Shown here one piece after another: positions 25,317 through 35,153 of a DNA stretch of 37,501 bases (position 1 is its first letter; every line of letters begins with the position of its first letter). Made by a program: the position numbers and the translations under genes. Under the pieces are notes generated by a model. It did not search any database, had not been told where the DNA came from, and saw only the letters and a program-made list of their open reading frames with translations. This DNA is from Insulibacter thermoxylanivorax (GTDB lineage Bacteria; Bacillota; Bacilli; Paenibacillales; DA-C8), in the NCBI RefSeq assembly GCF_015472005.1, contig NZ_BMAQ01000028.1, forward strand, positions 1 to 37,501, given 5' to 3'.

Positions 25317-25478
25317 TCATTGAGAGAGTTCGTTTGTTTTTTGCTCTGCAGGCAGATAGAAGGGATCTTTTCGCAGTTCTTCGTTCTCCTCGAGCAACCT
25401 CTTTCTTTCGGTTTCCGCAAAACGAGCCATTAACAATTTGACCGTGATCTCTTCATATTGTTCCTGAAGGATCCTCAT
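25317..25478 (-). CDS. Possible 53-aa coiled-coil ORF or fragment
   Basis: The frame starts at an ATG immediately after an in-frame TGA and has no clear ribosome binding site. The product is helical and charged (FAETERKRLLEENEELRKDP). It looks coding in composition, so it may be the tail of a lost gene. The rest of the gap 25184-25708 shows only AT-rich sequence and direct repeats. Confidence 0.3.
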   Translation of the reverse strand: MRILQEQYEEITVKLLMARFAETERKRLLEENEELRKDPFYLPAEQKTNELSQ

Positions 25479-25577
25479 TCATAGGCTGATATGGCCTACT
25501 CGCCTTCACTGTTCTCAACTCCCTGTGACAAACGATAAGCCTCTACGCCAATATATTCCAGAATTATATACTAGAGA

Positions 25578-25666
25578 TTAATAATTTATTAATTATTTGG
25601 AAATTGTGTCACATTTAAGGGGGTTCCTGCGTCATACAAACTAGACAACATACATACTAGACAACA
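25578..25666. repeat. AT-rich near-palindrome and 16-nt spaced direct repeats
   Basis: TTAATAATTTATTAA (25578-25592) is nearly self-complementary. ACAAACTAGACAACA (25636) and ACATACTAGACAACA (25652) are direct repeats with one mismatch, 16 nt apart. They lie within 150 nt upstream of the ABC operon and could be its control region. Confidence 0.4.
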
Positions 25667-25720
25667 GGATACGAGTAGAAACATAGCTATCTATACTTTC
25701 TTGCTAAGGTGGGAAATGGG

Positions 25721-26776
25721 TTGTTTGCAATGTTGAAGAGATATTCCTTCGTCAGCTTGTTGATCATAACTTGCTTCTTAAGCGCCTTTGTCGCCCTGTA
25801 TCACGGTGTAACTTCTATGTTACAGATCATGCGGATGATTCAGGAGGAAAACGAATATCAGTATTTGCATACGGTTAAAGTTACGATCATGCTGACGGAG
25901 CCATTAGATGTCGAGGCGCTGTTTCAATTGGTGGAGGGAATAGAAACGGGGAATATCGTTATCGTCGATTACGACCAGTTTCTATATTTTGATCAGCTGG
26001 ATGGCATGTTTCTGCCGACTATTATTCTCAAGTTGAACGAGCCGCTGTCGATCCCCTCCTCAAAACCGCTGCATGGCATACCTAAGGGATCGCTGATTAT
26101 CTCATCGACTAGGTTGGATGGTAATCAACAGTTGAGCATCAAAGAGAGAACCTTAGAACTTTACGAAGTGATTAACGGCGAAACGCACCCATTTTTCAAC
26201 AGCACCTTAATCAATGCTGAGGACTATTTTGACCTTTATCCAAACAGTCTCACCAAAGACCTTCAGATAGACCTCTATCTAGGGTCAAATCATCATGATC
26301 TGTATCAAGCCTATGCCAAGATGGAAGAGAACCTGCAGCAACTGGTGCCGGACGCACGAATCTTCGCAACCGAAATAAGCACTCAGACCAATCCGTTTCA
26401 GGCGATTTTGACACAAGGTAATATTTTGTTTATTGGACTGTTCGGCTTTGCTTTACTGAATACGATCATGATCTCTTACTACTGGATCATCGTGCGACGG
26501 CGTGAAATCGCGATTCGCAAGGCATTCGGCCATACCAATCTGTCTATTATGAAACTGTTAGCCAAGGAACTGGCCGGCCTAATTGGGCTTTCCGCACTAA
26601 TCAGTTTTACCGTGCAAGTGCCCTTTTCCTTCCATGAGACAATCAACTTTCTGGAGCTGTTTTGGCTGGCGACCGTATTTATAGGGGCCGTTGCGCTGGC
26701 TGTCGTGATTGCGATGATCGTGCCGGCTGGCCATATTATGAAAATCCAACCTGCTGAGGGGATGAAGCGATCATGA
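25721..26776 (+). CDS. FtsX/MacB-type ABC permease 1
   Basis: About 351 aa. An N-terminal membrane span is followed by an extracellular domain of about 200 residues. Three spans close the protein, with the family loop RRREIAIRKAFGHTNLSIMK between the first two. TTG 25721 fits AAGGTGG at 8-9 nt; GTG 25709 is too close and ATG 25730 too far. The stop overlaps the next start (ATGA). Together with the next permease and ATPase it forms a MacB/SalY-like exporter or stress transporter. No membrane-fusion protein is present. Confidence 0.8.
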   Translation: MFAMLKRYSFVSLLIITCFLSAFVALYHGVTSMLQIMRMIQEENEYQYLHTVKVTIMLTEPLDVEALFQLVEGIETGNIVIVDYDQFLYFDQLDGMFLPTIILKLNEPLSIPSSKPLHGIPKGSLIISSTRLDGNQQLSIKERTLELYEVINGETHPFFNSTLINAEDYFDLYPNSLTKDLQIDLYLGSNHHDLYQAYAKMEENLQQLVPDARIFATEISTQTNPFQAILTQGNILFIGLFGFALLNTIMISYYWIIVRRREIAIRKAFGHTNLSIMKLLAKELAGLIGLSALISFTVQVPFSFHETINFLELFWLATVFIGAVALAVVIAMIVPAGHIMKIQPAEGMKRS

Positions 26777-28017
26777 AACTAGCGATACAATCGATGCTTC
26801 ATAACAAAGGCAGAACGCTTCTGATCTTGTTGCTCAGTTTTCTGTCTTTTGTCCTTGCCTTGCTTACAATAACCCATGCGTTTGCCTTTCGCACGCAGAA
26901 GAAAATGATCCTCGACTTGTTCTTGACGGATCTGGAGGAGACCTATCAACTCAATTTCTTAGTGGAAGATATGTATGCGGCGGGGGAAACCATCTACGAA
27001 TATAAAAAGCGAATAGCCGAGAACCCCCAATATGTAAGCGGAGGCTATGATGTAACGGGAGTCTACTTTGATGAATTGGCTGATCATGCTGAATACCTCG
27101 CGTTGAATCAGAGGAAATATGCTGGGACTTTCAGAGAACAGGCGCCTCTGATCGCGGAAACGGTTTTTATCGATCCGGCCATATTGGACATCATTTCTTT
27201 CCCGCTTCAGCCGTCGGACTTTTCCCTTATTGAGCAGGACGGGGAACGTTATCTTCCTCTCTATTTGGGAGCTGACTTTAAATCGGTGTTTGCGCTGGGA
27301 GAGGTCCTGACCTTGTCACATAACGGAGCCCGCTATATGGTCAAAGGTTACCTTGACCGGGGAACCGTATGGTTGAATGATGATCTGACCATGCCCCCTA
27401 TAACTCTAGATCACAAATTTTTGACTCCTTATTCTGACGCTGATCGCTTTGACTTTATGACCCAATTGTCAACTTCGGGTAAATTCATGGTCATCAGCAA
27501 CGATCCTGCTTCACAAGTCAGCGATCACCTGCAGGAATTGACAAAGGATCTGGATATGAAGGTCGCAGTTAAACCGATGAGCGAGAACATGGAAGAGTGG
27601 TCCCATATCAACGAAAAACTTCAAAGGCGCCAAATATTCTTAGCAGGTATCGTCCTTCTCTGTTCTGCCTTGTCGATAATCTCTACACTGACCGTTTCTA
27701 TTCTGCTCAGGAAGAAAGAATTTGCGATCCGCATCGCATTTGGCGCAACCAAACGTGAACTGATGATAGGCCTGCTCATTGAAGTGCTGATTGTACAAAC
27801 CATCGCTGCCATCGTCTCGCTTGCCTATGTCTATTCCGTTAACATGAGTCCGCTTACGAAGGATTTTCATCAGGTTTATCTGATCACCTTAGGTTCGTAT
27901 TCACTGACCGCTTTAATGTTGTTGATGATTCTTTTCTTATTCATCGTGCTGGTCGTACCGCTATCCATCTTATCTAGATATGAAGCAGCGCCTTTGATGA
28001 AGGAGGAAACCGCGTGA
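26773..28017 (+). CDS. FtsX/MacB-type ABC permease 2
   Basis: 414 aa. An N-terminal span (GRTLLILLLSFLSFVLALLT) is followed by an extracellular domain of about 270 residues, and three C-terminal spans with the loop RKKEFAIRIAFGATKRELMI. It overlaps the first permease by four bases and the ATPase by four bases, so the three are translated together. The two permeases probably form a heterodimer. Confidence 0.85.
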   Translation: MKLAIQSMLHNKGRTLLILLLSFLSFVLALLTITHAFAFRTQKKMILDLFLTDLEETYQLNFLVEDMYAAGETIYEYKKRIAENPQYVSGGYDVTGVYFDELADHAEYLALNQRKYAGTFREQAPLIAETVFIDPAILDIISFPLQPSDFSLIEQDGERYLPLYLGADFKSVFALGEVLTLSHNGARYMVKGYLDRGTVWLNDDLTMPPITLDHKFLTPYSDADRFDFMTQLSTSGKFMVISNDPASQVSDHLQELTKDLDMKVAVKPMSENMEEWSHINEKLQRRQIFLAGIVLLCSALSIISTLTVSILLRKKEFAIRIAFGATKRELMIGLLIEVLIVQTIAAIVSLAYVYSVNMSPLTKDFHQVYLITLGSYSLTALMLLMILFLFIVLVVPLSILSRYEAAPLMKEETA

Positions 28018-28685
28018 TTCAGCTAAAACATGTCACGAAGGAATATCAGATTGGGGATGACGTAATTAAGGCATTGGACGATATTACCCTCGATATTCAA
28101 GCGGGTGAATTTATCGCGATCATGGGCGTATCAGGATCGGGTAAATCTACGCTGTTAAATATCCTAGGTTGTATGGACCGGCCGTCATCGGGTGAATATT
28201 TTCTGGACGGGGTATCGGTCAACCGTCTGAACGACCGGGAGCTTAGCCGGATCCGCAATCGCAAGGTGACCTTTGTCTTTCAACATTTTGCGTTGATGGA
28301 AAAGTACACAGCTTATGAGAATATCGAACTTCCCTTGCTGCAGAGAAGATTGTCCAGATCCGAGCGGCGAAAGACGATCATCCAGGCCGCCAGTCAGTTG
28401 GGCATTGAAGATCAGTTATCGAAACTTCCGAAACAGATGTCCGGCGGTCAGCAACAACGCGCAGCGATCGCTAGAGCCTTGGCCAGCGGAGCTGAGATCT
28501 TGTTAGCCGATGAACCTACCGGAGCACTGGATCGCAAGACCGGCGAAACACTGATGTCGATCTTCCATGAACTTAATCAGCAAGGCAAAACCATCATCAT
28601 CGTCACCCATGATCCGATGGTTGCCCAATATGCCTCGCGCACGATCTATCTTTCTGATGGGAGGATTGATCAGTATGCCGTCTAA
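28014..28685 (+). CDS. MacB/LolD-type ABC transporter ATPase
   Basis: 223 aa, the normal length. Walker A is GVSGSGKST, then the Q-loop in VFQHFALM, the signature MSGGQQQRAAIARAL, Walker B ILLADEPTGALD and the H-loop in IVTHD. GTG 28014 has AAGGAGG 7 nt upstream and overlaps the permease stop. It powers the two FtsX-type permeases. The family usually drives mechanotransmission and export of peptides or lipoproteins, not import. Confidence 0.93.
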   Translation: MIQLKHVTKEYQIGDDVIKALDDITLDIQAGEFIAIMGVSGSGKSTLLNILGCMDRPSSGEYFLDGVSVNRLNDRELSRIRNRKVTFVFQHFALMEKYTAYENIELPLLQRRLSRSERRKTIIQAASQLGIEDQLSKLPKQMSGGQQQRAAIARALASGAEILLADEPTGALDRKTGETLMSIFHELNQQGKTIIIVTHDPMVAQYASRTIYLSDGRIDQYAV

Positions 28686-29073
28686 ACGGAAAGCTGTTAT
28701 GATGATTTGTATTTATATAAGCCTGTTGCTCATGTTGTTCTCTGGTTGTTCTGAGTCCAATTCAACCAATAATCATTATAGTTATACTTCTACAAGGAAC
28801 TTTTATCGGGATGAGTATGATCCCCAATATCGTCACTACGACGATATTATTCCTGTCGACAAAACGACGTCTAAGGCGATTGAGATAGCAAGCCATGTCT
28901 CTTCGGGAGCGATCATCGTTCAAGTTTTTGATCCGGAAGGTCAAGAAGTACTAACGCTATCGATTGACAAACCGACAAGAGAAAGCATCCCTATAGATGA
29001 AAAATACGGCGAATGGAAAGTGCGGATCAGCATCGATGAGGATACGGAAGGCAGCATTACGGTAGCGAATTGA
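28675..29073 (+). CDS. Small lipoprotein of the ABC operon
   Basis: 132 aa from ATG 28675, which overlaps the end of the ATPase gene and has GGAGG upstream. The N-terminal signal ends in the lipobox LFSGC. The mature part has a polar Tyr-rich linker and then a beta domain (SSGAIIVQVFDPEGQEVLTL, WKVRISIDEDTEGS) resembling small immunoglobulin-like folds. Co-translation with the ATPase suggests it is an accessory surface subunit. Confidence 0.75.
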   Translation: MPSKRKAVMMICIYISLLLMLFSGCSESNSTNNHYSYTSTRNFYRDEYDPQYRHYDDIIPVDKTTSKAIEIASHVSSGAIIVQVFDPEGQEVLTLSIDKPTRESIPIDEKYGEWKVRISIDEDTEGSITVAN

Positions 29074-29185
29074 AGTTCTCCCAGGGGCCAAATTTTTCGC
29101 TTCCTTTGAAATGAAAATACTAAATTTTCCGTTACATTATTCTAATACAGAACGTCTATGTATTAAGGAGAAAAATCATAGGCAA

Positions 29186-29698
29186 ATGAAAAGAACACTC
29201 TCTTTTTGGAAGTTCATATTTGTTGTCTATGTTCTTGGGCTATTGTGGTTTGTTGTCATTAAACCGAATGGAATGACAAGCAGAATGGAGTCAATCCTAG
29301 AACATAGGAACTAAGGGCATTGGAATTACAATCTCGTACCTTTCCGAAGCATATTTGATTATATGGAGATGAATTTGTTTCATTCATCGGTTTCTTTCAA
29401 GAATCTTATTGGCAATATTGCAGCTTTCGTACCCTTAGGATTCTTAATTCCTGCAATTTCTACTAGGTTAAGGAAGATTTCTAAAGCTCTTTTGGTTTGC
29501 CTGATCTGCATCATTGGGATCGAGATCTTCCAGTTTGTTGCGATGATTGGCTATTTTGATGTGGATGATATCATTCTCAATATGCTTGGCTGTTTCATGG
29601 GATACCTGGTTTACAGCGGGTTTAGGCTTGTCGTGGACGCATATGCTTCTAAGCGGAAGGAAAGAATAAGCCGAGGGCTGGAAAAACAAAGGCTATAA
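29186..29698 (+). pseudogene. VanZ-like membrane protein with in-frame stop
   Basis: Both parts are in the same frame. FIFVVYVLGLLWFVVIKPNG is the first span. A TAA at 29312-29314 interrupts, and then GHWNYNLVPFRSIFDY, NLIGNIAAFVPLGFLIP and IIGIEIFQFVAMIGYFDVDD continue the VanZ pattern to 29698. One base change (CAA to TAA) would explain the break. VanZ-like proteins confer low-level teicoplanin resistance in some hosts; the role here is unknown. A shorter product from ATG 29363 would lack the first span. Confidence 0.75.
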
Positions 29699-29737
29699 AT
29701 CGGATGAACGATAAACCACAAGAGAGGGCGAACATGG

Positions 29738-30139
29738 ATGACGAATGAACTTAAACTCACCGTACCCGAAGATTGCGGCAATGCGCCCAGGAAACTTGTT
29801 CTTAGAGACTTTAACACAGCGTTAGTTACCAAGGACTATACCTTTATACTAGACACCATAGCTGATGATATTACATGGACAATTGTCGGTGATGAAACCG
29901 TGAGTGGTCAAGAGGCATTTATACGCAAGTTGGATGAACTGCACCAAGATCAAGCGCAGGAACTGGTGATCAATTATATCATTACTCACGGCTATACTGC
30001 TTCTGCGAATGGCAAAGTGATCGGGCATGAGCAATCCTATGATTTCTGCCATGTGTATAGATTTGCCGGGGCCAGCAAGACGGCTAAGATGAAGGAGATT
30101 ACATCTTACTTGATCAGATCGGATCTTTATTCCATTTAG
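29738..30139 (+). CDS. SnoaL-like (NTF2 fold) protein
   Basis: 133 aa. The pattern is typical of SnoaL-like proteins: an N-terminal helix with NTALVTKDYTFILDTIADDITWTIVGDETVSGQ, then a helix, and strands with YDFCHVYRFAGASKTAKMKE. These cone-shaped proteins bind small ligands or act as isomerases; no function can be assigned. ATG 29738 follows AGAGAGGG. Confidence 0.75.
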   Translation: MTNELKLTVPEDCGNAPRKLVLRDFNTALVTKDYTFILDTIADDITWTIVGDETVSGQEAFIRKLDELHQDQAQELVINYIITHGYTASANGKVIGHEQSYDFCHVYRFAGASKTAKMKEITSYLIRSDLYSI

Positions 30140-30196
30140 ATTTCTATTATTTCTGCAACTGGGAACATCAGCAGCTGAATTCGGAGGTGAATTCCG

Positions 30197-30646
30197 ATCG
30201 AAATCATAGAAATCAAAGAAAACAAAAAGCGGTATCTTGATTTGCTGCTTCTGGGTGACGAGCAAGAGGATATGATCGATCGTTATCTGGATAGAGGTAC
30301 TATGTACGCTCTGGATGATCACGGTGTGAAAGCGATCTGTGTCGTGACGGATGAAGGGGACGGCATTTTGGAGATCAAGAATATCGCGACACACCCTGAT
30401 TATCAGAGAAAAGGGTACGGCAGGGCGCTCATACAGTTCTTGATTGACACATACAAAGACACCTATCGCATCTTGCAGGCGGGTACCGGCGACAGCCCCT
30501 TGACAGTTCCCTTCTATGAACGGTGCGGGTTTAAGCGCACGCACATCATCAAAAATTTCTTCATCGATCACTATGACCATCCCATATATGAAGGGGGAAT
30601 TCAGCTTATCGATATGGTCTATCTGCAGCTTCCGCTGCAGGAATAA
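30197..30646 (+). CDS. GNAT acetyltransferase, non-ATG start
   Basis: About 149 aa. The acetyl-CoA binding motif A is NIATHPDYQRKGYGRALIQF, preceded by strand LEIKN and followed by SPLTVPFYERCGF. The family-like N-terminus IEIIEIKENKKRYLDLLLLG begins at an ATC codon (30197) 9 nt after GGAGG, with an ATT at 30191 as the other option. No ATG, GTG or TTG exists in frame until TTG 30242, which would remove the first strand. Either a rare start codon is used or the start was lost by mutation. Confidence 0.75.
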   Translation: MEIIEIKENKKRYLDLLLLGDEQEDMIDRYLDRGTMYALDDHGVKAICVVTDEGDGILEIKNIATHPDYQRKGYGRALIQFLIDTYKDTYRILQAGTGDSPLTVPFYERCGFKRTHIIKNFFIDHYDHPIYEGGIQLIDMVYLQLPLQE

Positions 30647-30663
30647 AATTGGAGGAGGACATC

Positions 30664-31275
30664 TTGAAAAGATTTTATCATATTTCGGATAATACACTTA
30701 ACAGCCGTGGATGGTTATATGCTTATAAGATTTATCCATTGTCGGAAGAACAGGTTAATGATTGCCAAGTGTGCGGGCGTATTGGCCGGTATCCTAAACG
30801 GGAATTCGCCGTTGATGTTGAGGGCGGCAAGAAATTTCCCGACTTTATGATGTGCGCCGCATATCCTCTGATGATTGTAAGCAAGGACGTGATCGATGCC
30901 TGGAAGACAGAGGGCATAAGCGGCTTTTCGGCTTATCCTGTAACGGTCCGCAATATGTCATCTCCAAAGGAATATTATCATGTAGTTGTTGAGGGGAGAT
31001 GTGAACCGGACCTGGAAAAAATGGGATTCAAAATCGTCAAACAATGCGAAAGTTGTTCAGCAGTGACTTATGACAAACCTATTTGGTCAAATGATAACTT
31101 CGCAATAAAAGAAGAAACGTGGGATGGGAAGGATCTCTTTACCGCGAGGTATTTTCCCGCTATAGTATTATGCAGCGAAAGAGTACTCGAGACGGCCAAA
31201 AAGTACAAGCATACCAATTGCCGAATTGTGCCTTTAGAAGATGCACAAAAAATTGGCGTAAAATCATTAGTTTAA
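30664..31275 (+). CDS. Double-CXXC protein, possible SitI6-like immunity protein
   Basis: About 203 aa from TTG 30664 (GGAGGAGG 5 nt upstream). Two cysteine pairs are visible, CQVCGR near residue 35 and CESCS near residue 135. Between them is FPDFMMCAAYPLMIVSKDVIDAWKTEGISGF, given here only as a landmark of a strand-helix unit. The layout recalls the double-CXXCG immunity proteins of Myxococcus (SitI6 type), which neutralise a DUF2380/AHH-like toxin. It is just upstream of a decayed polymorphic-toxin gene with an AHH-like tip. The assignment is inference; a plain zinc-binding protein is possible. Confidence 0.5.
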   Translation: MKRFYHISDNTLNSRGWLYAYKIYPLSEEQVNDCQVCGRIGRYPKREFAVDVEGGKKFPDFMMCAAYPLMIVSKDVIDAWKTEGISGFSAYPVTVRNMSSPKEYYHVVVEGRCEPDLEKMGFKIVKQCESCSAVTYDKPIWSNDNFAIKEETWDGKDLFTARYFPAIVLCSERVLETAKKYKHTNCRIVPLEDAQKIGVKSLV

Positions 31276-31281
31276 TTAGAG

Positions 31282-31315
31282 CAGACCTTGGGAGCTTCAG
31301 CCTCAAGGTCTGTTT
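31282..31315 (+). terminator. Terminator after the double-CXXC gene
   Basis: CAGACCTTG pairs perfectly with CAAGGTCTG across a 13-nt loop, followed by TTT. Confidence 0.65.
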
Positions 31316-31520
31316 GCTATTAAAATACTTGCGATGGAACAACTATTAATGCACGAGTGGGATGATGAGAATCTAGAGCAAGAGATGTTTGTGCAAACTT
31401 AATTAGACTTTCCTCCTCCAACTTGTAAACACAACCAATAATTTAAAATATATAATAACTACTCCTAAAGTAACCCATATGCAGTAATACACTTGTATTA
31501 TACCCAGAACAAATCAAAAT

Positions 31521-31529
31521 TGGTATAAT
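31521..31529 (+). promoter_or_regulatory. Extended -10 promoter of the toxin gene
   Basis: TGGTATAAT is a perfect extended -10, 35 nt before the start codon. It is identical to the element before the holin-like toxin at 9754. Confidence 0.5.
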
Positions 31530-31564
31530 AATACTCCTTAAGCAACGTTATGGGAGGATTGCAT

Positions 31565-33487
31565 ATGTTTAGAAGATGGTTCTCAGTATTTCTCATTCTA
31601 TTGCTTTTCAACATGAGTTTACCAATTTCCATTTTTGCTGATGATCAGAACAGCTCTGCGCCTATACCTATAGAATCATCAAGCGATATTCCTGTTACAT
31701 GGGACTATGTGTTGTTCTCTGGCAGTAACACTCATCCTATAAGCATTCAAAGCTCCTCAACTTATATCTTTGGAAATGTGTTCTCCAATCATAACTTTGT
31801 ACACCGAGGCTCTGATCTGCAAGTGTATGGCGCGATCAATACAGTAGGAATCGTGGAATCACAGCATGGACAGATCGATCTCAGGAGTCAACGTGAAGAA
31901 GTCAATCCGATACCGATGCCTGACCTGAGCGGAGTTATTCGATCCTTTGTCGAGTTAGATGCAGATGTCTATCACCAGGATAAGCAATTCAATGGCAATT
32001 ACCTGCAAGTAGAACGTTCAATGATTGTTGATGGGAATGTCACCTTCAATGGCACAACCTTCGCAGGGAAGAATTACATTGTCGCTTCCGGTGACATAAC
32101 CTTTAATGTTTCGACCCTGGAATCTCTTCATGATGAACCATTGATTCTCTACTCCGAGAATGGTGACATTACCATACGTTCTAGCCAGGATAAATTTCGT
32201 GGAATTATCTATGCACCTAACGGAACTGTACAGATTCACACCTCAAATTTTGAATTAGTTGGACGTATCATTGCCGATCACATTACGCTGAACGGCAGTA
32301 ATTTTGAGATTCTAGAACAGTATGACGATCTCAGTCTATTAAATGGATTTTCTCAAGTGATGGCTTGCCATGATCGTTACTATGATCTTATGAGTGAAGT
32401 TCCTTTTAACGACTATAATACTCCGTCCAACAACGCAACCATGTATGAGATTCGCGAACTTCAATTCCAAGTGTCGCGAGCAATGGAAACAGACATGGTG
32501 CAAGCCCTGTTGCTTTGTCATGCTGTGTTGGAGAAGGTGAATGAACTAAAAGAAGAACTCGTTCAGGAACAACTTCTGCTGGAGCAAATTGCCGCAGATC
32601 CCTTAGGAGATTACGACGGGGATGGACTTCTGAATGGTTTTGAACTGGAGATGCTGAGCAACTATACGAATCCTTTGCTTTATGATACGGATGGGGACGG
32701 CATCCCTGACGGCGAGGAAGATCCAGATCAAGACGGCCTCAGTAACCTAATGGAACAAGAACTTGGGACGGATCCATTATCCGCGGATACCGATGGGGAC
32801 GGTTTAAAGGACGGCAGTGAGGTTCGCTTAGGGACGGATCCCCTATCCGTAGATACGAACGGCAACGGCTTGATCGACAGCGAAGAAATCTATACACAGA
32901 CGATCCTTGGGCCAATACCGGATGTAAAGCTGGAGATCACAGCAATCGGGGATATTTCAGAAGCGGTCTATATCTATGATGCTACGAGCAACATTGTTGC
33001 TGATCATGAATACTCTGTCACCGACAGCGTATATTCCGTTTCAGGACTTTATGAATTTAGAAGCGAACTTCCTTTCGAACGGGCCAGAATCCATCTTCCA
33101 GTCGATCTGGACAAGCTCGGTGATCGCGAGATCGAACATGTGAAGATGGTGTATTTTGATGAAGAGCTCATGACCTTTATCCCATTGGAGAAGCAAGGTG
33201 TCGATCCTGCTACAGGAACCGTGTGGGGTGAGACGGATCATTTCTCCTTGTATACTTTGTTCTATCTGCCAAACTTAGGTGCGATTTGGCAGGTGCCGTT
33301 CATATCGGGGGATCGTGAGAGTAATACGGAGATCATCTTCCTCGATGTGATGTTCGTAATTGATTCATCTGGCAGCATGGATTGGAATGATCCGAATGAT
33401 TACCGGAAGACGGCTGCGAAGAATTTCGTCGACGGCTTAATTCCCGGTACTAGAGTAGGGGTAGCGACTGTGATCGCGCGGGAGTAG
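31565..33487 (+). pseudogene. Polymorphic-toxin remnant, part 1: signal peptide to VWA
   Basis: First of four frames of one broken gene spanning 31565-36261. ATG 31565 follows GGGAGG. The signal peptide ends near ISIFA-DD, so the product was secreted. Residues ~50-260 form a beta-rich region of repeated 'G-N-V-T-F-N-G' type strands like bactofilin or S-layer-associated domains. Residues ~340-440 hold thrombospondin-type-3 Ca-binding repeats (DYDGDG, DTDGDGIPDGEED, DTDGDGLKDGSE). A VWA domain begins with the MIDAS FVIDSSGSMDWND. After PGTRVGV, the frame enters a 23-nt segment (33464-33486) that has no place in the domain and stops at TAG 33487. Confidence 0.8.
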
Positions 33488-34737
33488 TAGACTTCGACAG
33501 TTATGCAACCTTAACCCAATCCCTAACGGATGACTTCGAACGAGTGAAAGCTGCAATCGATCGAATCGATGCTTCTGGCGGTACGAATATTGGAGCAGGC
33601 GTTAATGCGGCGAACAATGAGCTGATTCGCAACAGTTCCGATGATCGGATTAAGATTCAGATTCTGTTAACCGATGGTGATGGATCATATAGTCACAGTT
33701 ATACGACTAATGCCTTTGAGAACGGCATCGTCATCTACACAATTGGTTTAGGCAGCGGCATTAATGAAAACTTACTTAAGGAGATCGCAGGAAGAACGGG
33801 AGGCCAATACTTCCATGCCTCAGGAGCCGAGGATCTGCCGATTGTCTTCGACCGGATTCGCGATATCGTGAATGAACAAGAAGATACGGATGGGGATGGC
33901 ATCCCGGATATCGTGGAAATACAGGGGATGCGTGTAGGTTTATTCTACGACAAGTTAATCTATACCGATCCGTATAATCCTGATACCGATGGGGATGGGC
34001 TTTTAGACGGTGAAGAAATTGGAGAGGCCATCGAGATTAATATATTGGGTCATACCCATCGCTATTATCCGATGTACAGTAATCCGACCATGTATGATAC
34101 GGATGGGGATGGGGTCAGCGATTATGATGAGCGGCGCATCTATGGAATAGATCCATTTTCGGTAGACACGGATTATGATGGGCTGTCTGATGGTTTCGAA
34201 GTAAACTATGTTCCGCCCAGCGCCACTCAACAAAACGATCTAATAATAAATCATACCTTTGATATTGATATCGAGAAACTTTTTATTAAGCCATGGTTAT
34301 TTGACTCGGATGGAGATGGTATCTCTGATTGGGATGAAATTTTTGGCGAACATTTAGAGCCTAAAAGACCGGATACCATCATCAAAGGTATGGAAGAGTA
34401 TCGAATTAAATCTAATGTAGAACTTAGCGGCCGAGTACATGTATATAGCCCAATAGTAGTTGAAAAATCCGGAACATTAAATATTTTACCGGGCACAGAA
34501 ATATTCTCATATATACCAGAAAACAAACCCACGATACAAGTATATGGCAAGCTGAACATTGGAAGTAGAGAGGCAACCAGCGATATAGATAAGGTCTCTT
34601 TCAAATATGTGCAATTGGAAGAAAATAAATATTGGAAATATTGGAGCGGGATCATTGCATATGACGGTGCTGAACTAAACATAGTTAATACATTTATTCA
34701 TCATGCAAAACATGGGCTATGGTTGAACGGCGAGTAA
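33484..34737 (+). pseudogene. Polymorphic-toxin remnant, part 2: VWA end, Ca repeats, beta-helix
   Basis: Sense resumes at GTA 33484-33486 with VVDFDSYATLTQSLTDDF, the next strand of the VWA domain, then GGTNIGAGVNAA and the threonine-containing ILLTDGDGSY. Further thrombospondin-type-3 repeats follow (DTDGDGIPDI, DTDGDGLLDGEE, DTDGDGVSDYDE, DSDGDGISDWDE). The segment ends in the first coils of a right-handed beta-helix (GTLNILPGTEIFSYIP). The frame breaks at 34725-34737, where HHAKHGLWLNG should run on into VTANIHKSAIS. There is no ribosome binding site for independent translation. Confidence 0.75.
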
Positions 34738-35153
34738 CAGCTAACATACACAAGAGCGCGATCTCCTCCAACCATGATGCATCCATTATTATTCCACAAT
34801 TTTCGTATAATGGCCTTAAATACTATAATGAACCTAGATTAGTGGTCACAGAAACAGGATTTTATGATCGCATTCTTGTGGATAATGCTGTATATGCCTC
34901 CATATATGACAGCTTCTTCGATAACACTTCCTTATATATTGTGCCGCCCAATGAAGGTGTAGATATAGGAGTATATCGATCTGAGTTTAAAAATTCTTAT
35001 GGTGATTCAGAAGCTGCAGTCTACTTAAATGAATATGGGAAAGCATACCCTTATCTGGAATTAGTAGACACTAAGATTAGGCAGAGTAAGATTGGCCTGC
35101 AAACAACGGGAGGATGTTTACGCAAGCATTATAGGCGGGGGATTCTACCATAA
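34719..35153 (+). pseudogene. Polymorphic-toxin remnant, part 3: beta-helix
   Basis: This frame continues the parallel beta-helix (ANIHKSAISSNHDASIIIPQ, YDSFFDNTSLYIVPP, IRQSKIGLQTTG). After QTTG it loses sense because of one extra base in a GGGAGG run near 35109-35115; the family-like sequence DVYASIIGGGFYHND continues in the next frame. The frame offset from part 2 is one base. Confidence 0.7.
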
